From NCBI GenBank assembly GCA_034401795.1, contig JAVVLW010002669.1:58501-122500 (forward strand): a stretch of 64,000 bases of DNA, read 5' to 3'. Below, one piece after another: positions 12,558-26,600 of this stretch. This DNA comes from Chaetoderma sp. LZ-2023a (Eukaryota > Mollusca > Caudofoveata > Chaetodermatida > Chaetodermatidae). Position numbers and translations under genes: made by a program. Numbering within the stretch: position 1 is the first letter of the stretch; every line of letters starts with the position of its first letter. The notes under the pieces are model-generated. The model did not search any database, was not told the origin of the DNA, and saw only the letters and a list, made by a program, of their open reading frames with translations.

Positions 12558-13082
12558 ATGGGTGATAACGAAACTGGCTGTTTTAATGGACTTCTGCTTC
12601 CAATTCTTGACGAGAGATCATGGAGTAATGGAGCGCGTGCCTTTCTCTATCTGCTCGCGTTATTGTGGTGTTTTCTGGGTGTCGCCATTATCGCTGATGT
12701 GTTCATGTGCGCAATTGAACGCATCACGAGCAAAACACGCATAATCCGCTTACCAGACGCTAGTCTTGAGAGCGGATATCGCGAGATTCCAGTCAAAGTG
12801 TGGAATGATACGGTGGCTAATTTGAGCTTACTCGCTTTAGGAACAAGTGCCCCAGAGATTCTTCTCTCAGTTATCGAGATAGTTGGAAATAACATGGAGG
12901 CAGGTGAATTGGGTCCCGGTACGATCGTAGGTTCAGCTGCATTCAACTTGCTGGTGATCACCGGCATCTGCATCGTGTCTATACCTAAAGGCGAGATACG
13001 GCGCGTTGCCAATATGAAGGTGTTCGGTGTCACAGCTTTCACATGTGTATTTGCTTATGTCTGGCTCATCATTATTCTAAAG
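12558..13082 (+). CDS. SLC8A: NCX exon 1: TM1-TM4 with alpha-1 repeat
   Basis: It encodes residues 1-175. TM1 is near 27-49, and TM2 and TM3 form the alpha-1 repeat near 86-141 with ALGTSAPEILLS. E100 matches the ion-binding glutamate of NCX proteins, and AAFN ends in N130. TM4 is near 155-175. The donor is AAG|GTAGCC, phase 0. An in-frame stop lies upstream at about 12505, and a weak acceptor-like AACAG at 12531-12535 is the only hint of an upstream coding exon. A longer reading past the donor runs into a CACGCACG low-complexity tract and is rejected. Confidence 0.92.
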
Positions 13083-16000
13083 GTAGCCTATGCAAAATAT
13101 GTTGCTAATGTACATGCTGAAAGCCCCTCCACGCACGCACGCACGCACACGTATGGACACTCGTTCGCTCACCCACGCGTTCGCTCCCACGCAGGCGCGC
13201 ATGCACCCACCAACTATTGCAACCTACTTGTTCGGGGCACACCATACATTCTGTTATAGCAACGGCGCCTAGTCAAATTAGTTTCAAAATATTCAACAGA
13301 ATGTTTATTAAATTCTAGAGATTGGCTACAATTCGTACAAGTGATGTACTTTTGAAAATTTCTGACAGACAGCTACTTCACTTATTACATAGTTGATTGT
13401 GACGCCAGCCTACATGTGACGTAATTGATTATGATGTCATATGATTAATGAATAAACTGGAATCCTCTTAGATAAATCATTTCTCTACTTGACGATTGTG
13501 ACGTCAGCCTACATGTGACAACATTTATTATGACGTCATATACTTGAAGGGCAGATTGGCTTCCTATATTAAGCATGCCTGTGTAGCAAACACAGCATGA
13601 TGTCGCGTGCACGTGAAAGCGCATGTCAACAGACGAATCCATTTTAGCTATGATCAGCCCATTTCTACCGAAGCTCCGCCCACTCTTTATACATGTGTGT
13701 TGAAATCGATTCGAATCTTTGAAACCTGTATTCGCTGAATTTAAATTTCAAGGTAGCTATACGAGTAAGCTGTTGAATATTGTGAAACTAATTTAATTGG
13801 GTGATTGGGGAGGTGGGGGGGGGATTGCTATTGCTGCAGTCAGATTAGTTTCAACATATTCGGCAAAATATTTCTAAAATTATAAATTCACCAAAGACAG
13901 GCGATTCGCAAACTTTCATGACAGGCCTTTCAATTTACGTGATGGAACTATGTCATTTTGATTGCGACGTACCTCAGCGAACATGTGACGAATTGATTGG
14001 CAGATCGGATCCCTCTATTGTACAATCAGTTGGCTCGAAATGCGCTATCGTGGTGCATGCCGCTTGTAGGAATAGCTTGTTAAATGATGACGTATTTCCT
14101 GGTTCAGCTCAATTGTTAAATACACAAAACAATGTTTTGTTTAGCAACAAATGATGACGTCATAAACACGTAGGCCTACTTATAATGTAGCAAAGTAAAA
14201 TACACACATCCGGGTTGCGAATCGCGCCCAGTGATGTCATACTTAACACGCCCGTAGAACACATGTTTATAATGACTAATTGTTTATGCTTCATATCCTC
14301 GGCGTAGATTTAAAGCAGGTATGATTACTTCATGTTTCCAGGTGAGTTCACCAAACATTATTGAACTATGGGAAGCCATTCTCACATTACTCATGTTTCC
14401 AACGCTGATTATCGTCGCATTCCTCGCTGACAAATCATTCTATTGTGGGAAAAGCAAAAAAGATGACTATTCGGTGAATGCGGTGGAGATCGGACTTTGT
14501 AAGTAGCCACTATTTTAACATTTCACTGCGAGATGGGACTGTGTAAGTACCCTTCATCTAGATCTTCTACAGGATCACCCACAGTGATATTGTACTTTGT
14601 AACTGCCAACCAGTGCAGTACTTATTGCGAGATTTGTGTCACTGGAATTAGGGTTAACAATCAATTCTAATGGATTTTTCCCGTTTTAGATATTCGCCGC
14701 CCATCTCTAGCTAAGTTCTACCCACACCTCGCTCGTTTTGGGATCGACCGAGCGATCCCTGAACTCCCGGACTATCAATTTCCAGAAAACTATACAGGTA
14801 AGCTGTTGAATATTTCGAAAATAGTTTACTTAGGGAGCAACAACTCCCAGTAAAATTACATTCAAAATATTCAACAGCATCTTTATTAAATAGTAAAGAC
14901 ATACAATTGGTACAACAACGCTTACATACGGATCTATGCCTTTCATGATGTCATTGATTATGACGCCATCCTACAAGTCATGTAGTTGATTATGACGTCA
15001 TATGATGGATGGATAAACTGGAAAACTTCATTACCCACCATCTCGGCCCGTATTTGTGAGATTGCAATGGACCTATCCACTGTATCCATCCATCATATGA
15101 CGTCATAATCAAGTACGCGACGTATAGAATGGTATCACAATCAATGACGTCATTCTGACGTCATGAATGGCATAGATAAGTACATCACTGAAGACTATGC
15201 GTTGTTGTACGAATTGTATGTCTACTATATTTTGAAACTAATTTGACTAATTAGTTACACAATTTTCAACAACTGAGCTGTATAGTTTTCTGGAAATTGA
15301 TAGTCAGGGCATTCGGGGATCGATCAATCCCAGCACGGCGAAGTGGGGTGGAGCTTAACTAGTAATGGGCGAAGCATATATCTAAAACTGGAAAGGTCCA
15401 TTACCCACCATATAAACCATTTATTGCGAAATTGTGGTTTGTAGTTATTAACATCTGTTATTATCTCTCAGCGTGAGTATAGATGTACCCTGTGCGCAAT
15501 GCTCCAGCTGTGATAGCCATTAATCATTCTTACTAACATACCCAGATTTGGTTATATTCGCATTGGAAATGCCCTTAGTATCTCTTCGTGCATTGTGCGT
15601 CTGAGATGTATCTCCGTGTAGCCCATTCATCATGACACGTTCTGTGTGGAACCATTCATCATGACACGTTCTGTGTGGCCCATTCATCATGGCGCACCAT
15701 CCATGTGGCCCATTCATTATGGCACGCCCCTCCATTTGCCCCATCCATCATGATACGCCCTCTGTGTGGCCCATTCGGCATCAAACACACACTGTGTGGC
15801 CCATTCGTCATCACACACTCTCTGTGTGGCTCATTCGTCATCACACACCCTCCCTGTGGCCCATTCGTCATCACACGCCCTCTGGGTGGCCCATTCGTCA
15901 TCACACACCCTCTGTGTGGCCCATTCGTCATCACACACCCTCCGCGTGGCCCATTCGTCATCACACACCCTCCATATGGCACATTCGTCACCACACAGGC

Positions 16001-19000
16001 TCCATTCATCACGATACACCATCCATATGGACCATTCATCGTGATACACCCTCCATGTGGTCCATTCATCGCTATACACCCTCCATGTGGACCATTCATC
16101 ACGATACACCCTCCATGTGGCCCATTCATCGTGTTACAGCCTCCATGTGGCCCATTCATCACGATACACCCTCTGTGTGGCCCATTCATCGTGTTACACC
16201 CTCCATATGGCCCATTCATCACGATACACCCTCCATGTGACCCATTCATCGTGATACACCCTCCATGTGGAACATTTATCACGATACACCCTTCATGTCG
16301 CCCATTCATCGTGATACACCCTCCGTGTGGACCTTTCATCGTGATAAGCCCTCCATGTGGCCCATTCATCGTGATACACCCTCCATGTGGCCCATTCATC
16401 GTGATACACCATCCATGTGGCTCATTCATCGTGATACACCATCCATCTGGCCCATTCATCGTGATACGCCATCCATGTGGCCCATTCATCATGATACACC
16501 CTCCATGTGGACCATTCATCACGATACACCCGCCATGTGGCCCATTCATCACGATACACCCTCCATTTGGCCCATTCATCTTAATACACCCTCCATGTGG
16601 CCCATTCATCGTGATAAACCCTCCATGTGGCCCATTCATCTTGATACACCCTCCATGTGGACCATTCATCACGATACACACTCCATTTGGCCCATTCATC
16701 TTGATACACCCTCCATGTGGCCCATTCATCGTGATACACCCTCCATGTGGACCATTCATCACGATACACACTCCATTTGGCCCATTCATCTTGATACACC
16801 CTCCATGTGGCCCATTCATCATGATACACCCTCCATGTGGACCATTCATCTCGATACACCCTCCATTTGGCCCATTCATCTTGATACACCCTCCACGTGG
16901 CCCATTTATCGTGATACACCCTCCATGTGGACCATTCATCACGATACACCCTCCATTTGGCCGATTCATCTTGATACACCCTCCATGTGGCCCATTCATC
17001 GGTATAAACCCTCAATGTGGACCGTTCATCACGATACACCCTCTATGTGGGCCATTCATCATAGTATACCTTCCATGTGGACCATTCATCATGATATACC
17101 CTCCACGTGGCCCATTCATCATGATACACCCTCCATGTGTCCCAGTCGTCAGGTTACACTTTCCATATGGCCCATTCATCGTGATACACCCTCCATGTGG
17201 ACCATTCATCGTGATACACCCTCCATGTGGACCATTCATCGTGATACACCCTCCATGTGGACCATTCATCGTGATACACTCCATGTGGCCCATTCATCGT
17301 GATACACTCTCCGTGTGGCCCATTTATCATGATACACTCTCCATGTGAACCATTCATCATGGTACACTCTCTGTGTGGCCCATTTATCCTGATACACTCT
17401 GTGTGCCCCATTCATCATGATACACCCTCCATGTGGCCCTTTTGTCGTGATACACCCTCCATGTCACCCGTTTATCATGGTTCACCCTCCATTTGCCCCC
17501 ATTGATCGTCAAACACCCTCCATGTGGCCCTGTCATCATAATGCACTCCATGGGGCCCATTTATCCTGATAATCCTCTGTGTGGCACGTTCATCATGATA
17601 CACTCTCCATGTGGCCCATTGGTTGTGCTCCAGCCTCCATGTCACCCGTTTATCATGGTACACCTTTCATTTGGCCCATTGATCGTGATACACCCTCCAT
17701 GTGGCCCATTGATCGTGATTCACACACACACCCCTCCTCCTCCCTCCCCGGTCTCCCGTTCATCATGATAAACCCTCCATCTGGCCCGTTCATCATGATA
17801 GCCCCTCCATGTCACCCATTGATCGTGGTGCACCCTCCATGTTGCCCGTTCATCGTGATACACCTTCTATGTGACCCGTTCATCATGATACACCCTATTT
17901 GAGATCCATAGAGAGACACTCTGTCTTACCCATACATCGGTCACCACACTCCATGTGGCCCAATCCTCGTGAAAGACTTCAATGCTTAATGATTGAGCCT
18001 CCAAGTAACATATTCATCGTGACACAACCCGCTCACTCCTTCGTCATGAATAATAATACACCATCCATGTGGATTATCTCAGATTTCCAAAACATCCATA
18101 TGGCCCAATCGTCGTGAGAGGTCGCTTAATGTGCAAGTACCCTCCTTATCCATCCTTCGTTGCCAAAGTAAACTTACATCCTCACCATTCCTGCCAGTTC
18201 GGGTTGTGTGTACGTTCGCTCTAACTTTATTGTCATATTGCGCTTGCAAGTTTACCCGCAATCGTTTACTACGTATCGGGTTCTATCTTGTATGATATTG
18301 GACATTAATAGCCGACATCGGCGTATGTAACCACTGACCACACGATGGTGGTTCTTTCGTTGATGTTGTGTTCACCCGCCTTGATCCTTTAACACTCAAG
18401 CCACTCAAAACAGCTTCTACATTGGTCTTGTGAAATAGGCATAAATTGCAGATCAAGAGAAGACTATTTCTGACAACTTATCACTGGAACCGAGCCAGTC
18501 ATTCCAGGCAGTGAAAAATCTTGCAAATATGGCCATTTTCTATGAGAAAATTGAAATTTTCTTGAACAAATTTGAGGCGGAAATGGTTAAGGAGATGCGG
18601 TTAATTGTCCCACAGTGGCTATTTCCCATACTAAATGTTGTGTAATAAGCGACTACATGTTCATAATGACCACCTGTTGATGGAACCATACATTGCCCAA
18701 TGTAGATAGGATTGAACACTAACTCTAGCATTCGTTGTGATGGTATATTCTGTTTAATCTGGTGTGCTTTACACATTTTGCAGCCGCATCGAACGGGCCT
18801 GAAAAAGCCGCTGAAGGTGATGACCTGTTAGATGATGAGGGCCGGGGAGGACGGGCCAGCATCTATGAATATGCACAGGTGAGTCGGACATAAAGTGATC
18901 AACATGGAGACACGCTGCTGCCATTGTACCATAGCCTGAACTAACCATAATCCAAATATGAACTGAGATGCCATGCCATTGCATTGCAAATACCGGAGTT

Positions 19001-20530
19001 AGTATATGCTTGGTTAGAGCCAACCCAAATTGGCAGCTAAATCAGGCTTAGAAGGCCTACCTGGGTGATTGTTTCAAGCCTCGACATGCTCATATTAATT
19101 GGTTTCTGCTTACATATGGATTGTTTTACTGTGGTCAGTGGTGTTATTTCTTGTACGTCTTTCACCCAGTGGTCTGGAAGTACATGTGGAAAAAAAATCC
19201 CACAAAGATCTGTAACACATGTTCCATAAAGAAAAACACAATGATCTGTTTCGGTTGTCAACTAGGCTGCGGGTGGTGGGGGAGGGGGTGGTTGGGGGCA
19301 GGGGCTGCTGATGGTCACAGCTTTGCGACCTGTTTTGAGTGATCACATGACCTAGATATTTGACCCGATGACCTCGATGAACTAAAACTAATCATAAGCA
19401 GTCGCAATATGATGTGCCGAATCTGGTGATTCTATACTTGCATTCCCTAGTCATATAGGATAGGCCCTATATGGTCAAAAATGCGTATTTCGGGGGGGGG
19501 GGGGGCGGTGTGAGACCCGTGACCCGACAAGAACTGTAGATACTCGTAATTCAAATAAGGATGCATTTGAAAGAGTGCTTTCACTTATTTCCATGCCGCT
19601 AATACCAATCATCACCATCATCATCATCATCTGTTCTCATTATCATCATCTGGCTCGCCGTTGGAGGCCTGTTTGGCCTATTGTCTGTCAGTAACGATCA
19701 TATCGTCAAAATGAATTAACACTAGGAGTTTGCTGGACGATATTGACTTTACTTTTCAAGACACATCGATCTGTGTCGATAGTTGTGTTCTCTTTCCTTT
19801 TTTGTTTTGTAGACCCTACATATTAATTCACCTTTCCAGAGTACCCATCCATCATATGACGTCATAATGAACTGCGCGATGTGTAGAATGACATCATAAT
19901 GAATGACGTCATGAATGATGTCGATAAGTACGTCACGAACGAATATTTGAAGACGGTCTATGCGTTGTTGTACAAATTGTTTGCTCCTACTATTTAATAA
20001 ATATTCTGTTGACTATTTTGAAACTAATTTGACTGCGCGCTGTTGCTGCCATAGGCAACAGCACCCAGTCAAATTAGTTACAAAATATTCAACAGCTTCT
20101 CTGTCTAGTTTTCAGGAAATTGATAGCTAGGGCATTTAGTGATCGATTAATCCCAACACGGCGAGGTGTGGGTGGAGCTTAGCTAGTGATGGGCGGGGCA
20201 TAGCTAAAAATGGAACGGTCCATTGTAATGTACATTATTTTGCAAATTCTTGCACAGTAGCTAATATGTACAAATATACATTTATTTACAACAGATGATA
20301 TATTGATCGGGCAGTCCAGCGAGCCCGTGGCATTGATGGTGGGGTAACACACCGAATCCAGTTGGAGAACATGCATAGTTATAATCTGGTTTGTTTGAAA
20401 CAAACCTCTACTAACTACGACCAGAATAATTAGTACATAATCGGCATGCGTCGCTTTGTAGAATCTGTTCACAAACGTCTCGTATGAACATGTTTGAGTG
20501 TTTATTATGGAATTAGAAAATTAGAAAAAG

Positions 20531-20606
<76 letters not shown>

Positions 20607-23600
20607 TTTATTAATTCATAAATGCCAAACGGTGGCGCTGATCTGGAATAGTATTATTGAATAAGAGACTAATCACAGAGCTGAGACAGCAAAGCCTTGG
20701 TAAAATTTGCTAAATGGTTTACTGGAACTCTCAGTAAATACAAGATGACCACTCGGAAAACTGGCCAATCAGCATTTCTTAAAATAGAAGTTCTAAAGCC
20801 TTCCACCCCTGGCACCATAGCACCATTTCAGCCAAGAGTGTTAACTACGCATAGTGTCTTCAAAGCTTTTGTATTGGTTATAGTCCAGTCAATCTAGGCC
20901 AAAAATATTTTAACCCGGAACAAATTGCAACAGAATTTGTTTACCTCGCCCAGTGTATAGGGGGCCATCATGTACAACATATCAAAAGTCCTCCAAAATT
21001 CCAATAGGGGAAAGGGTAAAATTTGCATAATTATTACCAGATTTGGGCCATTTCACCTGAAAAATCCATTTTTCTTTATTTCTTTAAAACCGGTATGTAA
21101 TATATGTGTGACTGGGTATTTTTGGACTTTTTTAGTAATAAATGAATACGATTGACATATTCTCCACAAATTAAATGTATTGTGTTATGCCACTTGCATG
21201 AATTTACCTAATACCATCATTGATATTGATACAATACATATTATATTTTATTATGTCACGGTATTGTGTGTTTCTAAGCTAAGCTAAGATGAAATAGTAT
21301 GGCATAGGTACCTGGTTTCTACTAATTTCATCTTGCATCAATTACCCAAGTCATCTTCCTCAATGAGCGTTATTGAATTCGAGCAACTGAGACCCTTACA
21401 GTCTTCGCAGGCGGATGTGCAGCTGAGCCCATGTTTTCTACAGGTGCATCTCTTTGATTCACAGCCAGTTTTGCAGCTGCATTTAAATGAATACAGTAAA
21501 TCGTCAGGTGCTGCCAGCATGTCAGTCTTAACAGGCAGCATTTGGTGGTTGAGAACTTTCCAGCCCCATTCTGTTGGATCCATATCTCCAGCATCTCCTC
21601 TCCAAACTTGAATTTGGTAGTACACGCGAAGACTGTGAAACTTTGCGGATGCGGGTGTTGGTGGTAAATCTCTCGTGCTTCAACATACTTGGAACTTTTT
21701 GCAACCTTCTCCCTGAATCGCTTGTACCGCAAAGCAACTAGACTATCCATTGAAGTGCCATTGTATAGAATAAGCATTGCCTGCTCACCTGCTTTTATCA
21801 CGTCATCTTTATTCACATTACTCATTGTAAACACTTCAGCAATTTGGGAGAGTTCTTTGTAACACTGGATTTTGCTAAGGGATGCAGATTTTCCAATTCC
21901 ATAAAGCCTAGATGTTGAGTCACAGCCAAGGATAGCATGGATAAATAACAGCTGTGAGCACAAACAGAACCCGAGTTTTTCCTTTGCCATTTTGATATTC
22001 CACAGTCGGGGTTTCTTTGCATTTTGCTTTGGCTCTGGTCTGAAAAATAGCTGACAGCCATTCATATCAGTATGGTATAGAAGCAACACCAGTAGGTCGG
22101 TATCGTCTCCAACAAGAGCAGTATTTGTTGACTTTGAAGCCAAGATAGCCGTTTGCGTAATTAAGACATCGGCATCACCGCTTGCCTTTATCGTTAAGCA
22201 TCCAGCCTGTTCGAGAGATGAACTTAAGATTGATATGAACCGATGTTGTTCTGCTTGTTACTAAGAAAATCAGGCTTACTCAGAGTTACAACTGTTTGCG
22301 GAGTCAGTACAACAGTTGCGCCTGATCCACGAGTTCGCCTCTTATGTGTTACATCTTTTATTTCTGGGCCTTGGTCATAACCATCAAAAACTACTGTAGC
22401 CTTTCCATATTTGCTTATGCAATATTTTACATATCTTTGACAAACATTTGCAAATGTCTCTCCACGCTGCCATGGAACATGGTGTAATAGAGCTCCTCCA
22501 TCAAGCACATAGTGGACAGAATCTGGAAGGACTGCATCTTCATTTTGAATTAATTTCCACAATGCATCAGCAAGTGCCGGCTTATTTGCTTCCCATGGAA
22601 GAGATGAATTATCAAAGAGTGCGGGCGGATGAGTGCACAACTCATATTCAAAATAAGATGCTGGATTCCCTTTTGATCCATTTGTAGCAATTAAACTGAG
22701 TCTTTGAAATAGGAGTTGTGGATCAATTTGTACACATTCATCATCAATCTTGAGAGATGTTTTGGATGCTACGGTAATAGCTTGTCTCTTTCTCTGGAAC
22801 GAAATGCTTGATACACATTGGCCACACATCGAATTAATAATTGATTCTCCAATATCTTTAGCATCGTCAACATTGACTGATTCATGTGCAGACAATCCAC
22901 TAACAAGTCCTCTAAGAGAAGGGTCTGGTCCAAATGGATTCAGTTCACTAAGGACTTTGAGAATTTTGTAAGTATCATCCATATCACGCTTTATTCGAGA
23001 TTGTGTGGAATCTTTGTGTTGTTCACTTGAATCACAGTTTACCCCAGAGAGCTCTTGCATTGCATTACACACATCTGCACATGCGGGCATAGACAACAAC
23101 CAAACAAGACGCTGAAGTTCTGTCATTCCACGACCTCGTGTTAGACCACCACTTGACTTTACACTTCTCATAAGGACCTGCTCAATAACTAGATCAGTAG
23201 ATAACCCTGCCCAATACCTATCACTTCGATGAATGACATGATGACCATTGAGGAAGCTGGTGTGTATATCTGGATGACTTTCAGGTATTTCTAACATCTT
23301 TTGTAAATATACATATGCAGACTTGGCGTACAGATTATGCCCAGTGGCTGCAAAATATGGAAGCATCTCACGAACGGTCTGAAGGTGCATGTTCCAATCA
23401 CCAGTTCGTTCTGCCGTAATGAATTTGCGCAGAATGTCACCCAACTCCATATACAAAAGCCAGAGTCGTGCAGTCCTCTTATCTTTCATGACCACCTTCT
23501 CTGAGTCTAGTTTGTCCTTGACATCATGTAATGCATTTTCCGAGGACAATCTTGTAGCTACATACGGATTTTTGATAATGTCATCATAGAGCTCTCCAAC

Positions 23601-26600
23601 TTTAACCAGACTTTTATTTAGGGAACTTTCAATCGTTTCATGTCCTGCAACATTATCATCATTGTCAAACAATTCTTTTGAATGCATTGCAGCGGAATAT
23701 TCTACTGTGTCAACTTCAGCATCTGCAATTGTAGGTAGTGGTAGGTTGTATGCATTTGCAATCAAGATTGTACTGAGAGAAGCAAAAACCATGAGGTGTC
23801 CTCGAACTGCTCGAGAAATTGCCTTTCCACTAAGAATGTGTTTGACAGCATTCTCAGCGTAGACTACCTCTAGAATAGGCGCAAGACCGCTTCCTGCCAT
23901 TAAGTGACCAATGCAGCCAAGGAAGCTCATCTCCATATGAAGACCTCTGAGTCTTAGAATAATTTGCTTTAATGGACTCCAGCTCGGCTCAATCTCTATG
24001 ATAGTCATAGCTTTCCAAAATAAGGGCTGATCAAATGTAATCACGGGTGCAACATGGTATCGGTTTGCCTGTTCACAAACATAAGTCAAAGTGGAAAAGA
24101 TGCAGGTCATGTTACTTGGCTCTAGATCTATCATCGGAAGGAAAATAACAGACGATTTACCTGGATAAACTCCTTGGTGAACAGTTTGCATCATGCCAGA
24201 CCATGACTGTCTCCTTGAACGCAGAAACAAAGAGAAATCCCAGAGGATGTCAATGTCAGCTGTTGGGTCTGTTTGTTCCATCGCAGTTAACTCCTTAAAG
24301 GTCAATGGGAAGTTCCTGGTATGCTGAGACTCAAAGTTCCTGATACAGATCTTGCCAACTTGCTTGATATCTTCAGATGTTACATTTATCCTTGGAATAA
24401 GTTTGCACGAAAGGTTTCCTGGTGTAACAGATGCAATGATTCCCATTCCATGAAATGTATTATGCCCATCTATTGTGCAAATATTGTGATCCACATTGTC
24501 GGCAACAAACTGAATGAACTCGCCTGATAATGGCTGTGGTAGATCTCCACCATGAAGTGATGCACTGCGCTCAAACCTCTGTATCTCCGCGTATGAACAT
24601 CCAAATCCGTGCTTGTACAAGGTGTCAACAATAAATCTAGATCCAAATTTATGGTGCATCTCACATGACAGCCCGAACTGCAAAGGTGCCAAAATAACTC
24701 TAGGACGAGTTCCTTGCATAATAGCCTGTCCAACTGATGCCTGTTTCATTTCTGTGTCTTTTCCAGTAAACAAAATCCGCAATAATTCCCGCAGTGTCTC
24801 TGGTAAATAATTCAATGCCTTTACTGGGTCGCTCATTTGCTCCCTTGATGGATAGCTTTCAGATGATGTGCATGAATCAATTAACTTAATATCGTGTCTA
24901 AGCAGTTTGGCAGCTGTCTGGATGATTAGCATGCTCTCTGATTTGGAATCCTTTCTCTTCTGTTCCTTATAGAAGTCAGTCAAAATAGTAGATGCTTTAG
25001 AACGCCGCCCAGCTACAAGTTTGCTCCATTCGTCTTTTCTCTGCTCACAGGCCTCGGCGATACTACATTGAAAGTCATGAGTACTTACTGGATAAATATC
25101 ATAGCCACGTTTCTTTCCATCTTGAATTTTTGCAGGGTATCCGCATAGCAAACAATGTTCACTAAAATTGAATGTTGGACTTTCTGAACGGAGTGTTCGC
25201 ATGGGTGGCGGAGATTGTTCAATTTTCTCTGCGTCACGGGCAATCCGCTTGGGATCAATGAACTCCCGTCGACATTTTACATGAACCCTCTGTCCTACTT
25301 CAGCTATGACATCGCTTTCATGGGCTCTGCTAGCATTGTTAATACCGTCACAGCCTTTAACTCGAAGCTTAACAGTTTGTGAGCCATTTTCTAGGCTCTG
25401 GTTACAAATAACGCATGTATCTAAATCCATGTCCATATTCTGATTGAATTGTATAGAAATTTATTCAAATTGTGAGATAAAAGTGAAAATTAAAATGCAA
25501 TTTATTTTAGATACAATTTTAAAAGCGAAAAACAAAATTAAACTTACTTTAAATATAATTTTTTTAAATTACCCCGGCCCTGTGCATACAACCATATTTA
25601 ATCTGTGGTTTGGAGAATTTGTACAAGTGGTTCAAGGCAATATTGCCAATTGCTTACTGTCTTCCGTGAGCATGAAATTCAGAGCTTAGACAACATTTCT
25701 ACTTCGTTTATTTGCGGAATGAAGCAGGTAAGGGAAGTTTCATTATTCGGATAATGGCGGTAGCTAAATATGCGAATTTACCCACTTTCCCATCGAGGGA
25801 TTTTGGAGGACTTTTGATATGTGACACCTGGCAGTCCCATGAATGCCGCAGAAAAGAAATAAATTCTGTTGCAATTTGTTCTAGGTTAATTTGTAGTTTT
25901 ACTGGACTATTAGGGGCAAACCCTCACGAGTCGACTGCTATCGTCTGCACTGCGGACTACGTAAACGAATTTTGTTCTCGTTACAGAGTATGACTTTCGC
26001 TGTCAGTTGGAAACACAGGCAATCGCCTCCCTCCTCGTGGGATTTTATAATGGATAACAGAGTAAAGACGGTGGTAGTTAGCTACCAGTTGTGAACACTC
26101 TGACAGAATATAGGGGCACTATAAATAACAGTCACAGAAATAACTACCAGGCTTAAGTACTTATTGGGCAGCAGGGGCGGATTATCCACGAGGCTAACGA
26201 GGCAGTAGCCTAGGGCCTCGCACTTGAAGGGGGCCTCGCACTTGGGAAAAAAATAATTCTGTTTTCTTTTTCTTTAGGCAAGCTACATAACGCAACGAAG
26301 AGACACTCGGTCAATATCTCCAAAATAGATTATTACCTTATCATGGCCTTATGTCAGTGACCTATGTTATTCTGTTTATAGTCTCGTTTTATTGTTTAAA
26401 TATCGATTGTAACAATGCTCGAGCGGCCGAGCCGAGTTACCCGAGTAGACTAAACAAACGCGATGATCACGTGATGGTGTGACGCGCACGTGGAAAGTAA
26501 TTTGTGTTGCCTCAGTGAGTCAGCGGAAGCGGTCCGAAAGACTGTTACACGGTTTTTGATCGGGAATCAGTAGGCCTACGTTCAGTCATTCATTAATTCT

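Larger units (their letters stand above)
20881..25909 (-). mobile_element. Academ-like DNA transposon with TIRs, about 5.0 kb
   Basis: The stretch is bounded by imperfect terminal inverted repeats of about 150-165 bp. Left 20881 starts TAGTCCAGT, and the inverse ACTGGACTA ends at 25909. Inside both TIRs are AACAAATTGCAACAGAATTT (one inverted) and ACATATCAAAAGTCCTCC (one inverted). The flanking triplet is TTA on both sides (20878-20880 and 25910-25912), consistent with a 3-bp target duplication. The only long gene, on the minus strand, encodes a protein with an XPG/FEN1-type nuclease and a cysteine-rich CXC domain. From memory, that combination plus a 3-4-bp duplication is the description of Academ transposons; this was not checked against a library. 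It sits in intron 3 of the exchanger. Confidence 0.75.

Noticed and set aside
12451..12744. 97-codon plus frame overlapping exchanger exon 1
   Set aside because: It is out of frame with the conserved exchanger sequence and has no similarity of its own.
13083..13259. Extension of exchanger exon 1 through the CACGCACG tract
   Set aside because: The reading continues past a good GT donor into low complexity and loses the alignment with TM5, which resumes at the acceptor at 14342.
15659..17348. Long open frames (557 codons plus strand, 446 codons minus strand)
   Set aside because: They are produced by a 30-bp tandem repeat whose period is a multiple of three; the same array is open in several frames and on both strands.
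22448..24810. Several plus-strand frames of 65-87 codons
   Set aside because: Shadows of the long minus-strand transposase gene.
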